Origin: Neomoorella stamsii
Lineage (GTDB): Bacteria; Bacillota; DSM-521; Neomoorellales; Neomoorellaceae
DNA length: 64,000 nt
Reading direction: 5' to 3'
NCBI RefSeq assembly: GCF_002995805.1
Contig: NZ_PVXL01000031.1
Span: forward strand, 1-64,000
Part shown: positions 45,151-54,537 of the stretch, piece by piece
Layout: the number at the start of each line of letters is the position of its first letter
Numbering within the stretch: the first letter of the stretch is position 1
Program-made: the position numbers and the translations under genes
The notes under the pieces: model-generated
Seen by the model: only the letters and a program-made list of their open reading frames with translations
Told to the model about the DNA's origin: nothing
The model's database searches: none

Positions 45151-46110
45151 ATGGGTAGTCGCTGGCGCTGGTTGCGGGCCTTAATTATCCTGGCTGTGGC
45201 AGCCTTTGTCTTCTGGCAACGGACGGCAACCGGGCAGGTCAATGTTTATGAAGCCCGGGCCCTGGCCGTTATGGGCCAGAACAGCAAGGAAGGCAGGGAA
45301 ATATTAAGGGAACTGGCCGAAGGCCGTAAGCCAGAAGTCTATCACCTGCAGGCTGAAGGGGATATTGCCCCAGCGGCAGGGACGGAAAAGATTATCGGCG
45401 TTACTTTATCCAAAGACCGGGGCCTGCTGGGTATCTTCAGCACCCCGGGAAGCCAGCCGGTAATGCTGGACTGCATCGATACCTTGCCGCTGCAGGAAGT
45501 AAAGGTGGTCCAGCTGGAGGCCGGACGCAATGCCATTTTAATCCGGGAACTCCTGGACGAGCGCTTCGGTGCCTATTTTTTGAGCAGCTTTTATGCCCTT
45601 TATACCTGGCAGGGGGAAGGTTTGCAGGAAATCTGGCGTAAAGTTGCCGGCAATGAAGAACGCTGGCATAAAAAATGGCTGGACCAGGGCGAAGGCTGGC
45701 AGGGGGTCAGCGAACAGGTGACGACGGACTTTACCCGGGAAGAGGGGCGGCTGGCCATTAAAACCATTAGCAGCCAGACCCTCTGGTTGGCCCCGACAGC
45801 AACCGGTCCCCGGACGAAAATCCAGAGCCGGACGGTAACCCACACCTATCGTTGGGAACCGGCCTGGGGGGCCATGGTCATGGCCGTAGGCAGGGTAAAT
45901 AAAGCTACCAGCCTTAAAGAGCGCCAGGGGAATAAGTATGCTGACCGGCTTAATCTAGCGGCCGGGGAGGAGGTAGCTGTCCTGGAGGATGAGGACCTGC
46001 TGTCCTGGTTAAAACCGGGGGAACCTTCTTACTGGCGGGTAAAGACCAAAAGCGGCCGGGTGGGTTATGTTTTGAAAGGTCACCTGGACCTGTTGGCAGG
46101 CAAGGCTTAG
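45151..46110 (+). CDS. membrane-anchored protein with C-terminal SH3-like domain
   Basis: A 319-residue protein not assigned to a known function. One N-terminal membrane helix (about 7-22) is followed by an extracytoplasmic region. The last 60 residues (LAAGEEVAVLEDEDLL to SGRVGYVLKGHLDLL) resemble a bacterial SH3 domain, which often binds cell wall. ATG 45151 follows GGATGGGGGTG. Its 3' end almost meets the converging MFS gene. Confidence 0.65.
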   Translation: MGSRWRWLRALIILAVAAFVFWQRTATGQVNVYEARALAVMGQNSKEGREILRELAEGRKPEVYHLQAEGDIAPAAGTEKIIGVTLSKDRGLLGIFSTPGSQPVMLDCIDTLPLQEVKVVQLEAGRNAILIRELLDERFGAYFLSSFYALYTWQGEGLQEIWRKVAGNEERWHKKWLDQGEGWQGVSEQVTTDFTREEGRLAIKTISSQTLWLAPTATGPRTKIQSRTVTHTYRWEPAWGAMVMAVGRVNKATSLKERQGNKYADRLNLAAGEEVAVLEDEDLLSWLKPGEPSYWRVKTKSGRVGYVLKGHLDLLAGKA

Positions 46111-46125
46111 AAGGTTGCCGATCCT

Positions 46126-47343
46126 TCACTTGCCGCTGCTTATTTTTAAGGCTGTTTGCGGTTCCCGCACTTCCCGCCACACCCAGATGAAATTGAGGAA
46201 CAGGAGGATACTGGCGGCGTAAAAAACCGATCGCAGGCCAAAGAGGGCGGCCCAGAAGCCACCGGCCAGGGGGCCGGAGAAGTTGCCCAGGAAGAAAGCG
46301 CTCTGGGTAAGGCCATAGACCCGGCCCCGTTTTTCAGGCGGGGTAAACAGGCCGATGAGGGAATTGGCCATGGGCAACAGGCCCCCCAGGAAAAGGCCCT
46401 GGAAGAAACGCAGGCTGATGAGGGGGAAGACCTGGCCGACAAGGGCCTGGGGGAAGTAAAACAAAGCCGAACCGGCCAGGCAGGCCAGGAGGCAGCGTTT
46501 GTAGCCCCAGTAAGGGGCTTGGCGACCGAGGATGGTAACGGCTATTACCTGGGCCAGCCCCGTCACCGCCACCACCAGGCCTACCAGGGTATTAAAATTG
46601 GAGCTCCCGGCAGACAGTTCTCGCACATAGAGGGGCATCAGGGGTTCAACCCCCCGCGTGGCAAACTGGGACAGGAAGATAACGACAAACAGGCTATAAA
46701 TAGTTAGCGGCCAGGAGAGCAGCCCGATCAAGCTGCTCTTTTCAGTGTTTTTGGCTGCTGCCCGCACAGGTGGGTGAAAGTCTTCATGGACCAGGGTGGC
46801 CGCCAGGATGGTACCGGTTATGGCCAGCAACCCGGCCAGCATGAAGACGACCCGGAAGGGAAAAATATCAGCCAGGACGCCGCCAATTAAAGGTCCCAGT
46901 ACCAGGCCTAGGACCTGCCCGGTTTGCAGCCAGCCCAGGGCAAACCCGAGGCGGTTTTCCGGGGTGGTACTGGCGGCCAGGGTCAGGGCAGCAGAGGAAA
47001 AGCCGCTGAAGACACCCATCAGGATGCGGCAGATTAACAGTTGATAGGCGCTGGTAACGAAGGCAGGTAATACAGTAAAGATGGCAACGCTGGCTGCCGA
47101 ACGGACCAGCATAGGCTTGTGGCCGTAACGGTCGGCCAGAGCACCCCAGAAAGGTGACATCAAGCCGGAAAAAAGGGCGTTGACGCCAAGGAGGATGCCG
47201 GACCAGGCTTTAAGGGAGCGGGGATCGGTAACCCCCAGCTCGGCAACAAAGAAGGGTAAAAAGGGAGTGACAATCTGGAAGGTACTTGTCGCCAGCAGTT
47301 GAATGATGACCAGGAGATAGAGGTTGCGCTGCCATTCAGACAT
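46126..47343 (-). CDS. major facilitator superfamily transporter
   Basis: A 405-residue protein with 12 hydrophobic segments and the MFS loop ADRYGHKPML. It is close in layout to bacterial multidrug exporters of the DHA1 group. ATG 47343 follows GGAGGGGAAAGG; an upstream in-frame extension lacks support. The region upstream carries an inverted repeat TTTATCTTA (47429-47437) and TAAGATAAA (47469-47477) that may be an operator. Confidence 0.85.
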   Translation of the reverse strand: MSEWQRNLYLLVIIQLLATSTFQIVTPFLPFFVAELGVTDPRSLKAWSGILLGVNALFSGLMSPFWGALADRYGHKPMLVRSAASVAIFTVLPAFVTSAYQLLICRILMGVFSGFSSAALTLAASTTPENRLGFALGWLQTGQVLGLVLGPLIGGVLADIFPFRVVFMLAGLLAITGTILAATLVHEDFHPPVRAAAKNTEKSSLIGLLSWPLTIYSLFVVIFLSQFATRGVEPLMPLYVRELSAGSSNFNTLVGLVVAVTGLAQVIAVTILGRQAPYWGYKRCLLACLAGSALFYFPQALVGQVFPLISLRFFQGLFLGGLLPMANSLIGLFTPPEKRGRVYGLTQSAFFLGNFSGPLAGGFWAALFGLRSVFYAASILLFLNFIWVWREVREPQTALKISSGK

Positions 47344-47497
47344 AAAATTCCTTTCCCCTCCAGGTTGCACCTTTTCACCAGGCACCGGTATGACTATGAC
47401 AGAATTTATCGGCGTATAAAGTCCACCATTTATCTTATGACTCCTGGCAACTCTTGTCAATGCAATGTTAAGATAAAGTAAAATTTTACCCATGCTA

Positions 47498-47527
47498 TTG
47501 CATTAATATGCATTTCTATTGTATAAT
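47498..47527 (+). promoter_or_regulatory. arg operon promoter with ARG-box-like operator
   Basis: TTGCAT (47498-47503), 18-base spacer and TATAAT (47522-47527). The palindrome TGCATTAATATGCA (47499-47512) resembles the ArgR/AhrC box TGAAT-N4-ATTCA and covers the -35, the place for arginine-dependent repression. Confidence 0.6.
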
Positions 47528-47556
47528 TATAACATCACTCAAGGAGGTTCCCACCC

Positions 47557-48597
47557 TTGGTCAAAGCAGGCATTATCGGCGCCACCGGCTATACCGGAGC
47601 CGAATTAGTCCGCATCTTAAGCCGGCACCCGCAAGTAGAGCTGGTGGCCCTTACCTCGCGGAGTTATGCCGGTGAGGATATGGCGGCCGTTTACCCGGCC
47701 CTCACCGGCTATACCGGCCTTCCCTGTGCAGATCTAACCCCGGAAGAGGTCCTGAAACGGGTGGAAGTGGTCTTCATCGCCCTGCCCCACGGCCACGCCG
47801 TGCCGGTGGCCGCCCGGGCCCTGGAGAAAGGCGTCAGGGTCATCGACCTGGGAGCCGACCTGCGCTTCCGGGAGGCCAAAACTTACGAAGAATGGTATAA
47901 AGTCCCCCACGGTAACCCTGAGCTGGCAGCCAGGGCCGTTTACGGCCTGCCCGAAATCCATAGAAAAGCCATCCGGCAGGCCCGGGTGGTCGCCAACCCC
48001 GGCTGCTACCCCACCAGCGTCATTCTAGGCCTGGCGCCCCTGCTCAAGGCCGGTTATATCGACCCGGCAACCATTATTGTCGATGCCAAATCAGGCGTGT
48101 CCGGGGCCGGCCGGGAGGCCAAAGTTACCAGCCTGTTTGTGGAGTGCAATGAAAATATTAACCCCTACGGTGTGGCCGGTCACCGCCACACCCCAGAGAT
48201 CGAGCAGGAACTGAGCGCTCTCGCGGGGATGGAGGTTAAGGTATCCTTTACCCCTCACCTCCTGCCCATCAGCAGGGGGATTTTAAGCACCATGTATGCC
48301 ACCCTGGCCCGGCCGGCAACGGAAGCAGAACTCCGGCAGGTTTACCAGGATTTTTACGCCGGGGAACCCTTTATCTATCTCCTGCCGCCCGGCAGGTGGC
48401 CCCATACCCGCTGGGTGTATGGCAGCAACAACTGCCATATCAACCTGGCGGTGGACGGCCGCACCGGCCGGGTGGTGGTCGCCAGCGCCATTGACAACCT
48501 GACCAAAGGCGCTTCCGGCCAGGCGGTGCAAAACTTCAACCTCATGTGCGGTTTCCCGGAAACCATGGCCCTGGCCGCACCGGGACTATGTCCTTAA
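47557..48597 (+). CDS. argC: N-acetyl-gamma-glutamyl-phosphate reductase
   Basis: A 346-residue NADPH enzyme for the third step of arginine biosynthesis. It has GATGYTGAE near the start and the catalytic Cys in VANPGCYPTS (about residue 149). The TTG start at 47557 has AAGGAGG nine bases upstream. First gene of argCJBDFGH. Confidence 0.97.
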   Translation: MVKAGIIGATGYTGAELVRILSRHPQVELVALTSRSYAGEDMAAVYPALTGYTGLPCADLTPEEVLKRVEVVFIALPHGHAVPVAARALEKGVRVIDLGADLRFREAKTYEEWYKVPHGNPELAARAVYGLPEIHRKAIRQARVVANPGCYPTSVILGLAPLLKAGYIDPATIIVDAKSGVSGAGREAKVTSLFVECNENINPYGVAGHRHTPEIEQELSALAGMEVKVSFTPHLLPISRGILSTMYATLARPATEAELRQVYQDFYAGEPFIYLLPPGRWPHTRWVYGSNNCHINLAVDGRTGRVVVASAIDNLTKGASGQAVQNFNLMCGFPETMALAAPGLCP

Positions 48598-48615
48598 ATA
48601 CGGAGGAAGGAAGAG

Positions 48616-49833
48616 ATGACTGGAGACATCCAGAAGGTTGACGGCGGCATTACCGCCCCCCAGGGTTTTGTGGCCGCCGGTGTCCATGCCGGCTTAAAAA
48701 AGGAAAAGAAGGACCTGGCCCTGATTGTCAGCGAAGTACCGGCGGCGGCGGCAGCCGTCTATACCAGGAATCGCGTCAAGGCAGCACCCCTGATAGTTAC
48801 TAAAGAGCATCTCAAAACCGGGATAGCCCGGGCCATTGTCTGCAACAGCGGCAATGCCAACGCCTGCACTGGGGAGCGAGGTTACCGGGACGCCCGGGAA
48901 ATGGCAGCTATTACGGCTGAAGCCATAGGCTGCGAACCCTGGCAGGTGGTGGTGGCTTCCACCGGTGTGATTGGCGTGCCCCTGCCCATGAATAAGATTA
49001 GCGCCGGCATCCGGGCAGCGGTAGAAAAGCTGGCAGTAGATGGCGGCAGCGATGCGGCGGCGGCTATTATGACTACCGACACCAGGAAGAAGGAAATTGC
49101 CGTCCAGTTGCCCCTCGGCGGGGCGACGGTAACCATCGCCGGCATAGCCAAAGGTTCCGGCATGATCCACCCCAACATGGGAACCATGCTCTGCTTTTTA
49201 ACCACCGATGCTGCCATGGAACAGCATGACCTGGACCAGGCCCTACGGGCAGTGGTAGACCGGACCTTCAATATGGTAACGGTAGACGGCGACACCAGCA
49301 CCAACGATATGGCCGTTATCCTGGCCAATGGCTGCGCCGGCAACGCCCCCTTGACCATTGAAGATCACGCCGCCTTCCGCGCCGGCCTGGAGTACGTCTG
49401 CCGTCACCTGGCCCGCCTGATTGCCCGGGATGGTGAGGGAGCGACCAAACTCATCACTGTGGAAGTGCGGCGGGCGGCCAGCGAGGCTGAAGCCCGTATT
49501 GTTGCCCGGGCCGTGGCCGGCTCTAATCTCGTGAAGAGCGCCATCTTTGGCGCCGATGCCAACTGGGGCCGCATTCTCTGTGCTGCCGGTTACTCCGGGG
49601 CAGAGATCGACCCGGAGAGAGTGGACATTTACCTGGAAAGCCGGGCCGGCTGCGAGCAGATGGCCATGGACGGCGAGCCCCTGCCCTTTAGTGAAGAGAA
49701 GGCGGCGGCCATCTTACGGGAAGAGGAAATCACCATTACTCTGGATTTAAATCAGGGAACGGCCACAGCCACCGCCTGGGGCTGCGACCTGACCTATGAC
49801 TATGTGAAGATCAATGCTTCCTACCGGACTTAA
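48616..49833 (+). CDS. argJ: bifunctional glutamate N-acetyltransferase / N-acetylglutamate synthase
   Basis: A 405-residue enzyme that self-cleaves at the nucleophilic Thr in HPNMGTMLCF (about residue 193) to form alpha and beta chains. It recycles the acetyl group from acetylornithine to glutamate. The oxyanion region STGVIGVPLP lies near residue 115. Its presence gives the cyclic arginine pathway, so no ArgE is needed. Confidence 0.97.
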   Translation: MTGDIQKVDGGITAPQGFVAAGVHAGLKKEKKDLALIVSEVPAAAAAVYTRNRVKAAPLIVTKEHLKTGIARAIVCNSGNANACTGERGYRDAREMAAITAEAIGCEPWQVVVASTGVIGVPLPMNKISAGIRAAVEKLAVDGGSDAAAAIMTTDTRKKEIAVQLPLGGATVTIAGIAKGSGMIHPNMGTMLCFLTTDAAMEQHDLDQALRAVVDRTFNMVTVDGDTSTNDMAVILANGCAGNAPLTIEDHAAFRAGLEYVCRHLARLIARDGEGATKLITVEVRRAASEAEARIVARAVAGSNLVKSAIFGADANWGRILCAAGYSGAEIDPERVDIYLESRAGCEQMAMDGEPLPFSEEKAAAILREEEITITLDLNQGTATATAWGCDLTYDYVKINASYRT

Positions 49834-49852
49834 GGAGAGGAGGGACCGGGAG

Positions 49853-50746
49853 ATGACCCTTTCGCCCCTGGAAAAGACGGGCATCCTCATCGAAGCCCTG
49901 CCCTATATCCGCCAGTTCTACGGCAAAACGGTAGTGATCAAGTATGGCGGCCATGCCATGACCAACTGTGACCTGAAAAGGGCTGTTATGCAGGACGCCG
50001 TCCTTATGCACCTGGTGGGCATGCGGCCGGTGATTGTCCATGGCGGGGGGCCGGAAATTACCGGGATGCTCAAGCGCCTGGGCAAGCAGTCGGAGTTTAT
50101 CCAGGGCCAGCGGGTAACCGACGCCGAGACCATGGAGATTGTGGAAATGGTCCTGGTGGGGAAGATTAATAAAGAAATTGTCACCAATATCCACCGTTAC
50201 GGCGGCAAGGCCATCGGCCTCTGCGGCAAGGACGGCAATCTCATTGAAGCCAGGAAGCAGCTGGCCCATATCCAGCAGGAAGATGGGGCGGAGGTTGACC
50301 TGGACCTGGGCTTTGTCGGCCGGGTGGAAAGAATAAATCCCGGCATTATTGAAACCGTCATCGCCGAAGGTTACATCCCCGTGGTGGCCCCCATCGGCGT
50401 GGGCCCGGAGGGTGAAAGCTATAATATCAACGCCGACCTGGTGGCGGGAGAACTGGCCGTGGCTTTGAAGGCCGATAAACTGGTCCTCCTGACGGATGTG
50501 GAGGGGATTTTAGCGGATCGCAATAATCCCGGCTCTTTAATTTCCGCCCTGGAGGTTGGCCGGGTGCCGGAACTCATCCGGCAGGGCGTTATTACCGGCG
50601 GCATGATCCCCAAGGTCAACTGCTGCATCCGCGCCCTGGAGGGCGGCGTTAAGAAAACCCATATTATTGACGGGCGCATACCCCACTCTATTTTGCTGGA
50701 GATATTCACCGATACCGGCGTGGGGACCATGGTAGTACCGGGGTAA
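49853..50746 (+). CDS. argB: acetylglutamate kinase
   Basis: A 297-residue amino acid kinase that phosphorylates N-acetylglutamate; a common point of arginine feedback. Motifs are VIKYGGHAM (about 23-31) and VHGGGPEIT. ATG 49853 follows AGGAGAGGAGGG; the upstream frame overlaps argJ and is not needed. Confidence 0.96.
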   Translation: MTLSPLEKTGILIEALPYIRQFYGKTVVIKYGGHAMTNCDLKRAVMQDAVLMHLVGMRPVIVHGGGPEITGMLKRLGKQSEFIQGQRVTDAETMEIVEMVLVGKINKEIVTNIHRYGGKAIGLCGKDGNLIEARKQLAHIQQEDGAEVDLDLGFVGRVERINPGIIETVIAEGYIPVVAPIGVGPEGESYNINADLVAGELAVALKADKLVLLTDVEGILADRNNPGSLISALEVGRVPELIRQGVITGGMIPKVNCCIRALEGGVKKTHIIDGRIPHSILLEIFTDTGVGTMVVPG

Positions 50747-50776
50747 AACGAAAGTCGGAGGCAGGAGGTGCCGGAA

Positions 50777-51985
50777 ATGGATAATGCGGCTCTTATCGCT
50801 CTGGGGGAAAAATATGTGATGCGTACCTACGGGCGCTACCCCCTGGCCCTGGTGCGGGGTGAGGGAGCCTGGGTCTGGGATGCCGACGGCCGGGAGTACC
50901 TGGACTTTGTGGGTGGCCTGGCAGTTAACTCCCTGGGGCACTGCCACCCCCGGGTAGTGGCGGCCATCCGGGAGCAGGTGGGGAAGCTCATCCACTGCTC
51001 CAACCTTTACTGGATTGAGCCCCAGGTTGAGCTGGCGCAATTGCTGGTGGAAAATTCAGCTCTGGATAAAGTCTTTTTCTGCAACAGCGGCGCGGAGGCC
51101 AATGAAGCGGCCATTAAACTCGCCCGCAAGTATGCCAAGGAACACCGGGGGCCGGAAAGCTACGAGATTATTACCATGCGCCGTTCCTTCCACGGCCGTA
51201 CCCTGGCTACCCTGACGGCTACCGGCCAGGAGAAATTCCACCGCGGTTTTGCTCCCCTGCCGGCAGGCTTTAAATACGTCCCCTTCAATGACCTTGCCAG
51301 CCTGCGGGCAGCGGTAGGTCCCCGGACCTGCGCCGTCATGCTGGAACCGGTCCAGGGGGAAGGCGGCGTCTACGCGGCCAATAAAGATTACCTCCAGGCG
51401 GTGCGGGCCCTCTGCGACGATGAAGGACTTTTACTTATCTTTGACGAAGTGCAGTGTGGCCTGGGCCGCACGGGTTATCTCTTCGCCTACCAGTATTATG
51501 GGGTGGAGCCCGACATTATGACCCTGGCCAAGGCCCTGGCCGGCGGGGTGCCCATCGGCGCCATGCTGGCCAAAGAAAAAGCAGCCGCTGCCTTTGGCCC
51601 CGGGGACCATGCCTCCACCTTTGGCGGTAATCCCCTGGCTACGGCCGCCGGGGTGGCCGCCTTTAAGGCCCTGCTGGAAGAGGGCCTGGTGGAAAATGCC
51701 CGGGTTCTGGGAGAATATTTCTACCAGGAGCTGGAGAGGCTGGCCCGGGAATTTCCCCAGTTAACAGAAGTAAGGGGCCGCGGCTTCCTGCTGGGAATAG
51801 AAATTGACGGCCCCGCTGATGCCGTGGTGGCTGCCTGCCAGGAGCGGGGTTTGCTCATTAACTCCCTCCACGGCCACGTGCTGCGTTTCCTGCCCCCCCT
51901 GACTATAAGTAAGGACGAAATCGACCGGGCCATAGCTATTTTAAAGGAAGCCTTACAGGAAGTTCTGGGGCAAGGGATGCATTAA
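50777..51985 (+). CDS. argD: acetylornithine aminotransferase
   Basis: A 402-residue PLP-dependent class III aminotransferase; the PLP Lys is in TLAKALAGGVPIGAM (about residue 255), with FDEVQCGLGRTG before it. It converts N-acetylglutamate semialdehyde to acetylornithine. ATG 50777 with GGAGG upstream is preferred over GTG 50768, which overlaps that site. Confidence 0.96.
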   Translation: MDNAALIALGEKYVMRTYGRYPLALVRGEGAWVWDADGREYLDFVGGLAVNSLGHCHPRVVAAIREQVGKLIHCSNLYWIEPQVELAQLLVENSALDKVFFCNSGAEANEAAIKLARKYAKEHRGPESYEIITMRRSFHGRTLATLTATGQEKFHRGFAPLPAGFKYVPFNDLASLRAAVGPRTCAVMLEPVQGEGGVYAANKDYLQAVRALCDDEGLLLIFDEVQCGLGRTGYLFAYQYYGVEPDIMTLAKALAGGVPIGAMLAKEKAAAAFGPGDHASTFGGNPLATAAGVAAFKALLEEGLVENARVLGEYFYQELERLAREFPQLTEVRGRGFLLGIEIDGPADAVVAACQERGLLINSLHGHVLRFLPPLTISKDEIDRAIAILKEALQEVLGQGMH

Positions 51986-52032
51986 GCAACAAGGACAAAA
52001 CATTAAACATTAAACGAAAGGAGAGGTTTTTA

Positions 52033-52977
52033 ATGAACGACCTGGCAAAGGGTCTCAAAGGCCGTGACTTCATCTCCCTGAAGGATTTTACCAGCGAGGA
52101 GATCTTTTACCTCCTGGACCTGGCCGATGAACTCAAGGCCAAACTTAAAAGAGGGGAGCCACACCCACTGCTTGCCGGCAAAACCCTGGGCATGATCTTT
52201 ACCAAGCGTTCCACCCGAACCCGGGTGGCCTTTGAAGTAGGCATGTACCAGCTAGGCGGCTATGCCCTTTTCCTGACCAAAGACGACCTCCAGCTGGGCC
52301 GTGGTGAGACCATTGCCGATACGGCCCGGGTCCTGTCTCGTTACCTGGATGGCATAATGATCCGCACATTTGCCCACCAGGATGTAGAGGAACTGGCGGC
52401 CCACGCCACCATCCCCGTCATCAACGGCCTGACGGATTTGCTGCACCCCACCCAGGCCCTGGCGGACATCATGACCATCCGCGAGTGGAAAGGGAAGCTT
52501 AAAGGTTTAAACCTTACCTTTATCGGCGATGGCAATAACGTCGCCCATTCCCTCATGTACGGCGGCGCCAGAGTGGGCCTCAATGTGACCATCGCCTGCC
52601 CGTCTGGCTATGAACCCCTGCCTCAGGTGGTAGAAGAAGCCCGGCGTATAGCCGCTGAAAACGGCAGCCACATTGCCGTCACCAATAATATCCGGGAAGC
52701 AGTTGAAGGCGCCGACATCCTTTACACTGACGTCTGGGCTAGCATGGGCCAGGAAGCCGAGGCGGAGAAGCGGCGCCAGGCCTTCCAGAAATACCAGCTT
52801 AACAGCGAACTATTAAAACTGGCCAAACCTGACGCCATGGTCATGCACTGCCTGCCGGCCCACCGGGGCGAAGAGATTACCGACGAAGTGATCGACGGTC
52901 CCCAATCGGCCGTCTTTGATGAAGCCGAAAACCGCCTCCACGCGCACAAGGCTATTATGGCAGCCCTGATGGGTTGA
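52033..52977 (+). CDS. argF: ornithine carbamoyltransferase
   Basis: A 314-residue enzyme joining ornithine and carbamoyl phosphate to citrulline. Carbamoyl phosphate motif STRTR (about 58-62), HPTQALAD and ornithine site HCLPAHRGEE are present. AAAGGAGAGG precedes the ATG. No carAB genes are in the window. Confidence 0.97.
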   Translation: MNDLAKGLKGRDFISLKDFTSEEIFYLLDLADELKAKLKRGEPHPLLAGKTLGMIFTKRSTRTRVAFEVGMYQLGGYALFLTKDDLQLGRGETIADTARVLSRYLDGIMIRTFAHQDVEELAAHATIPVINGLTDLLHPTQALADIMTIREWKGKLKGLNLTFIGDGNNVAHSLMYGGARVGLNVTIACPSGYEPLPQVVEEARRIAAENGSHIAVTNNIREAVEGADILYTDVWASMGQEAEAEKRRQAFQKYQLNSELLKLAKPDAMVMHCLPAHRGEEITDEVIDGPQSAVFDEAENRLHAHKAIMAALMG

Positions 52978-53020
52978 AGCAGGGAAGGGCCCAAGCGGGT
53001 AAGGACGGCCAGAATGCAGG

Positions 53021-53048
53021 CAGGCGGCCAACCCGCCTGGTTTTGTTG
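53021..53048 (+). terminator. hairpin between argF and argG
   Basis: CAGGCGG pairs with CCGCCTG around a five-base loop and is followed by GTTTTGTTG. It is a plausible weak terminator or attenuator inside the arg operon. Confidence 0.5.
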
Positions 53049-53079
53049 CGCTACAATTAAAGCGAAAGGAGTCTTTCCT

Positions 53080-54288
53080 GTGGCGGAAAAGGTAGTCCTC
53101 GCCTATTCCGGCGGGCTGGATACTTCCATTATTATCCCCTGGCTCAAAGAAACCTACGGCTACGAAGTTATTGCCATGGCCGTTGATCTTGGCCAGGGCG
53201 AGGAACTGGCGCCCCTGGAGGAAAAGGCCATCAAGAGCGGGGCGAGCAAAATCTACATCCTCGATAAAAAGCGGGAGTTCGTTGAAGATTATATCTGGCC
53301 AACTTTAAAGGCCGGGGCCATTTATGAAGGCAAGTATCTCCTGGGTACCTCCTTTGCCCGGCCCCTTATTGCCAAATGCCTGGTAGAGGTGGCGGAAAAG
53401 GAAGGCGCCACCGCCGTAGCCCACGGCGCTACCGGCAAGGGTAATGACCAGGTGCGCTTTGAACTGGGAGTTAAAGCGTTAAACCCCAATTTGAAGGTCA
53501 TTGCCCCCTGGCGCCTCTGGAACATTCGCTCCCGGGAAGAGGCCATTGACTATGCCACCGCCCGGGGCATCCCGGTACCGGTCACCAAAGACCGGCCCTA
53601 CAGCATGGACCGCAACCTCTGGCACTTGAGCCACGAAGGCGCCGACCTGGAGAACCCCTGGAACGAACCCCAGGACGACCTCTATTTAATCATTACCCCG
53701 CCGGAACAGGCCCCGGATAAACCCACTTATGTGACTATTGACTTTAAAAAGGGCATCCCGGTGGCCGTGGAGGGGGAAAGGCTGGACGCCGTGACCATCC
53801 TAGAAAAATTGAACGACCTGGCGGCGGCCAACGGCGTCGGCATCGCCGACATGGTGGAAAACCGCCTGGTGGGCATGAAATCCCGGGGCGTCTATGAAAC
53901 CCCCGGCGGTACCGTCCTTTACCTTGCCCACCGGGAGCTGGAAGCCCTCACCCTGGACCGCATGACCATGCACTTCAAGGAAATTGTGGCCGCCAAATAC
54001 TCAGAGCTGGTCTATGACGGCAACTGGTTCTCGCCCCTGAAAAAGGCCCTGGACGCCTTTGTGGACAGCACCCAGGAAACGGTCACCGGCACCGTGCGCA
54101 TGAAGCTGTACAAGGGTAACTGTACTCCGGCAGGAGTTAAATCACCCTACTCTATCTACAGCGAAGACCTGGTGACCTTCGGCGCCGGCGGCGATTACGA
54201 CCACAAGGATGCCGCCGGCTTTATCAACCTCTTCGGCCTGCCTTTGAAAGTCCGGGCGCTGATGGAAAAAAAGGCGGGTTTGAGGTAG
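53080..54288 (+). CDS. argG: argininosuccinate synthase
   Basis: A 402-residue ATP pyrophosphatase-type enzyme joining citrulline and aspartate. The ATP loop AYSGGLDTS lies at residues 8-16. GTG 53080 follows AAAGGAG; the longer upstream frame contains the hairpin and is rejected. Confidence 0.96.
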   Translation: MAEKVVLAYSGGLDTSIIIPWLKETYGYEVIAMAVDLGQGEELAPLEEKAIKSGASKIYILDKKREFVEDYIWPTLKAGAIYEGKYLLGTSFARPLIAKCLVEVAEKEGATAVAHGATGKGNDQVRFELGVKALNPNLKVIAPWRLWNIRSREEAIDYATARGIPVPVTKDRPYSMDRNLWHLSHEGADLENPWNEPQDDLYLIITPPEQAPDKPTYVTIDFKKGIPVAVEGERLDAVTILEKLNDLAAANGVGIADMVENRLVGMKSRGVYETPGGTVLYLAHRELEALTLDRMTMHFKEIVAAKYSELVYDGNWFSPLKKALDAFVDSTQETVTGTVRMKLYKGNCTPAGVKSPYSIYSEDLVTFGAGGDYDHKDAAGFINLFGLPLKVRALMEKKAGLR

Positions 54289-54291
54289 TAC

Positions 54292-54513
54292 TTCGAAGGC
54301 TGATATTTGTTAGGAGCGAACGACTTGGCCCGAGCGGTAAAGCGGTCTTGGCGAAACCGTAGAGCGAGGGCGGGGCCGAGGACAGGAGGTCCGAGGCCGG
54401 CCTTTGAGGCAAGGACGCCGAATAGGCCGGGAACCCCGCCCGAGCCGGAGGTTGAGCCATAGACCGCTCCACAAGGGTCAGGGAGTGAGCGAAAAACAAA
54501 TGTCAGCTTTGAA
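54292..54513. repeat. MITE-like palindromic insertion between argG and argH
   Basis: About 220 bases with imperfect terminal inverted repeats: TTCGAAGGCTGATATTTGTT at the left (54292-54311) and its near-complement ending TGTCAGCTTTGAA at the right. Many inner arms are complementary too: GAGCGGT with ACCGCTC, GCGGTCT with AGACCGC and GGGCGGGG with CCCCGCCC. There is no gene. This is consistent with a non-autonomous mobile element or a long RNA hairpin that sits within the arg operon. Confidence 0.6.
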
Positions 54514-54537
54514 TTAATGAACAAAGGGAGTATCACT

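Noticed and set aside
54517..54537. Upstream ATG of argH
   Set aside because: No ribosome site; ATG 54538 has AGGGAG at the right distance and begins with the family's conserved start.
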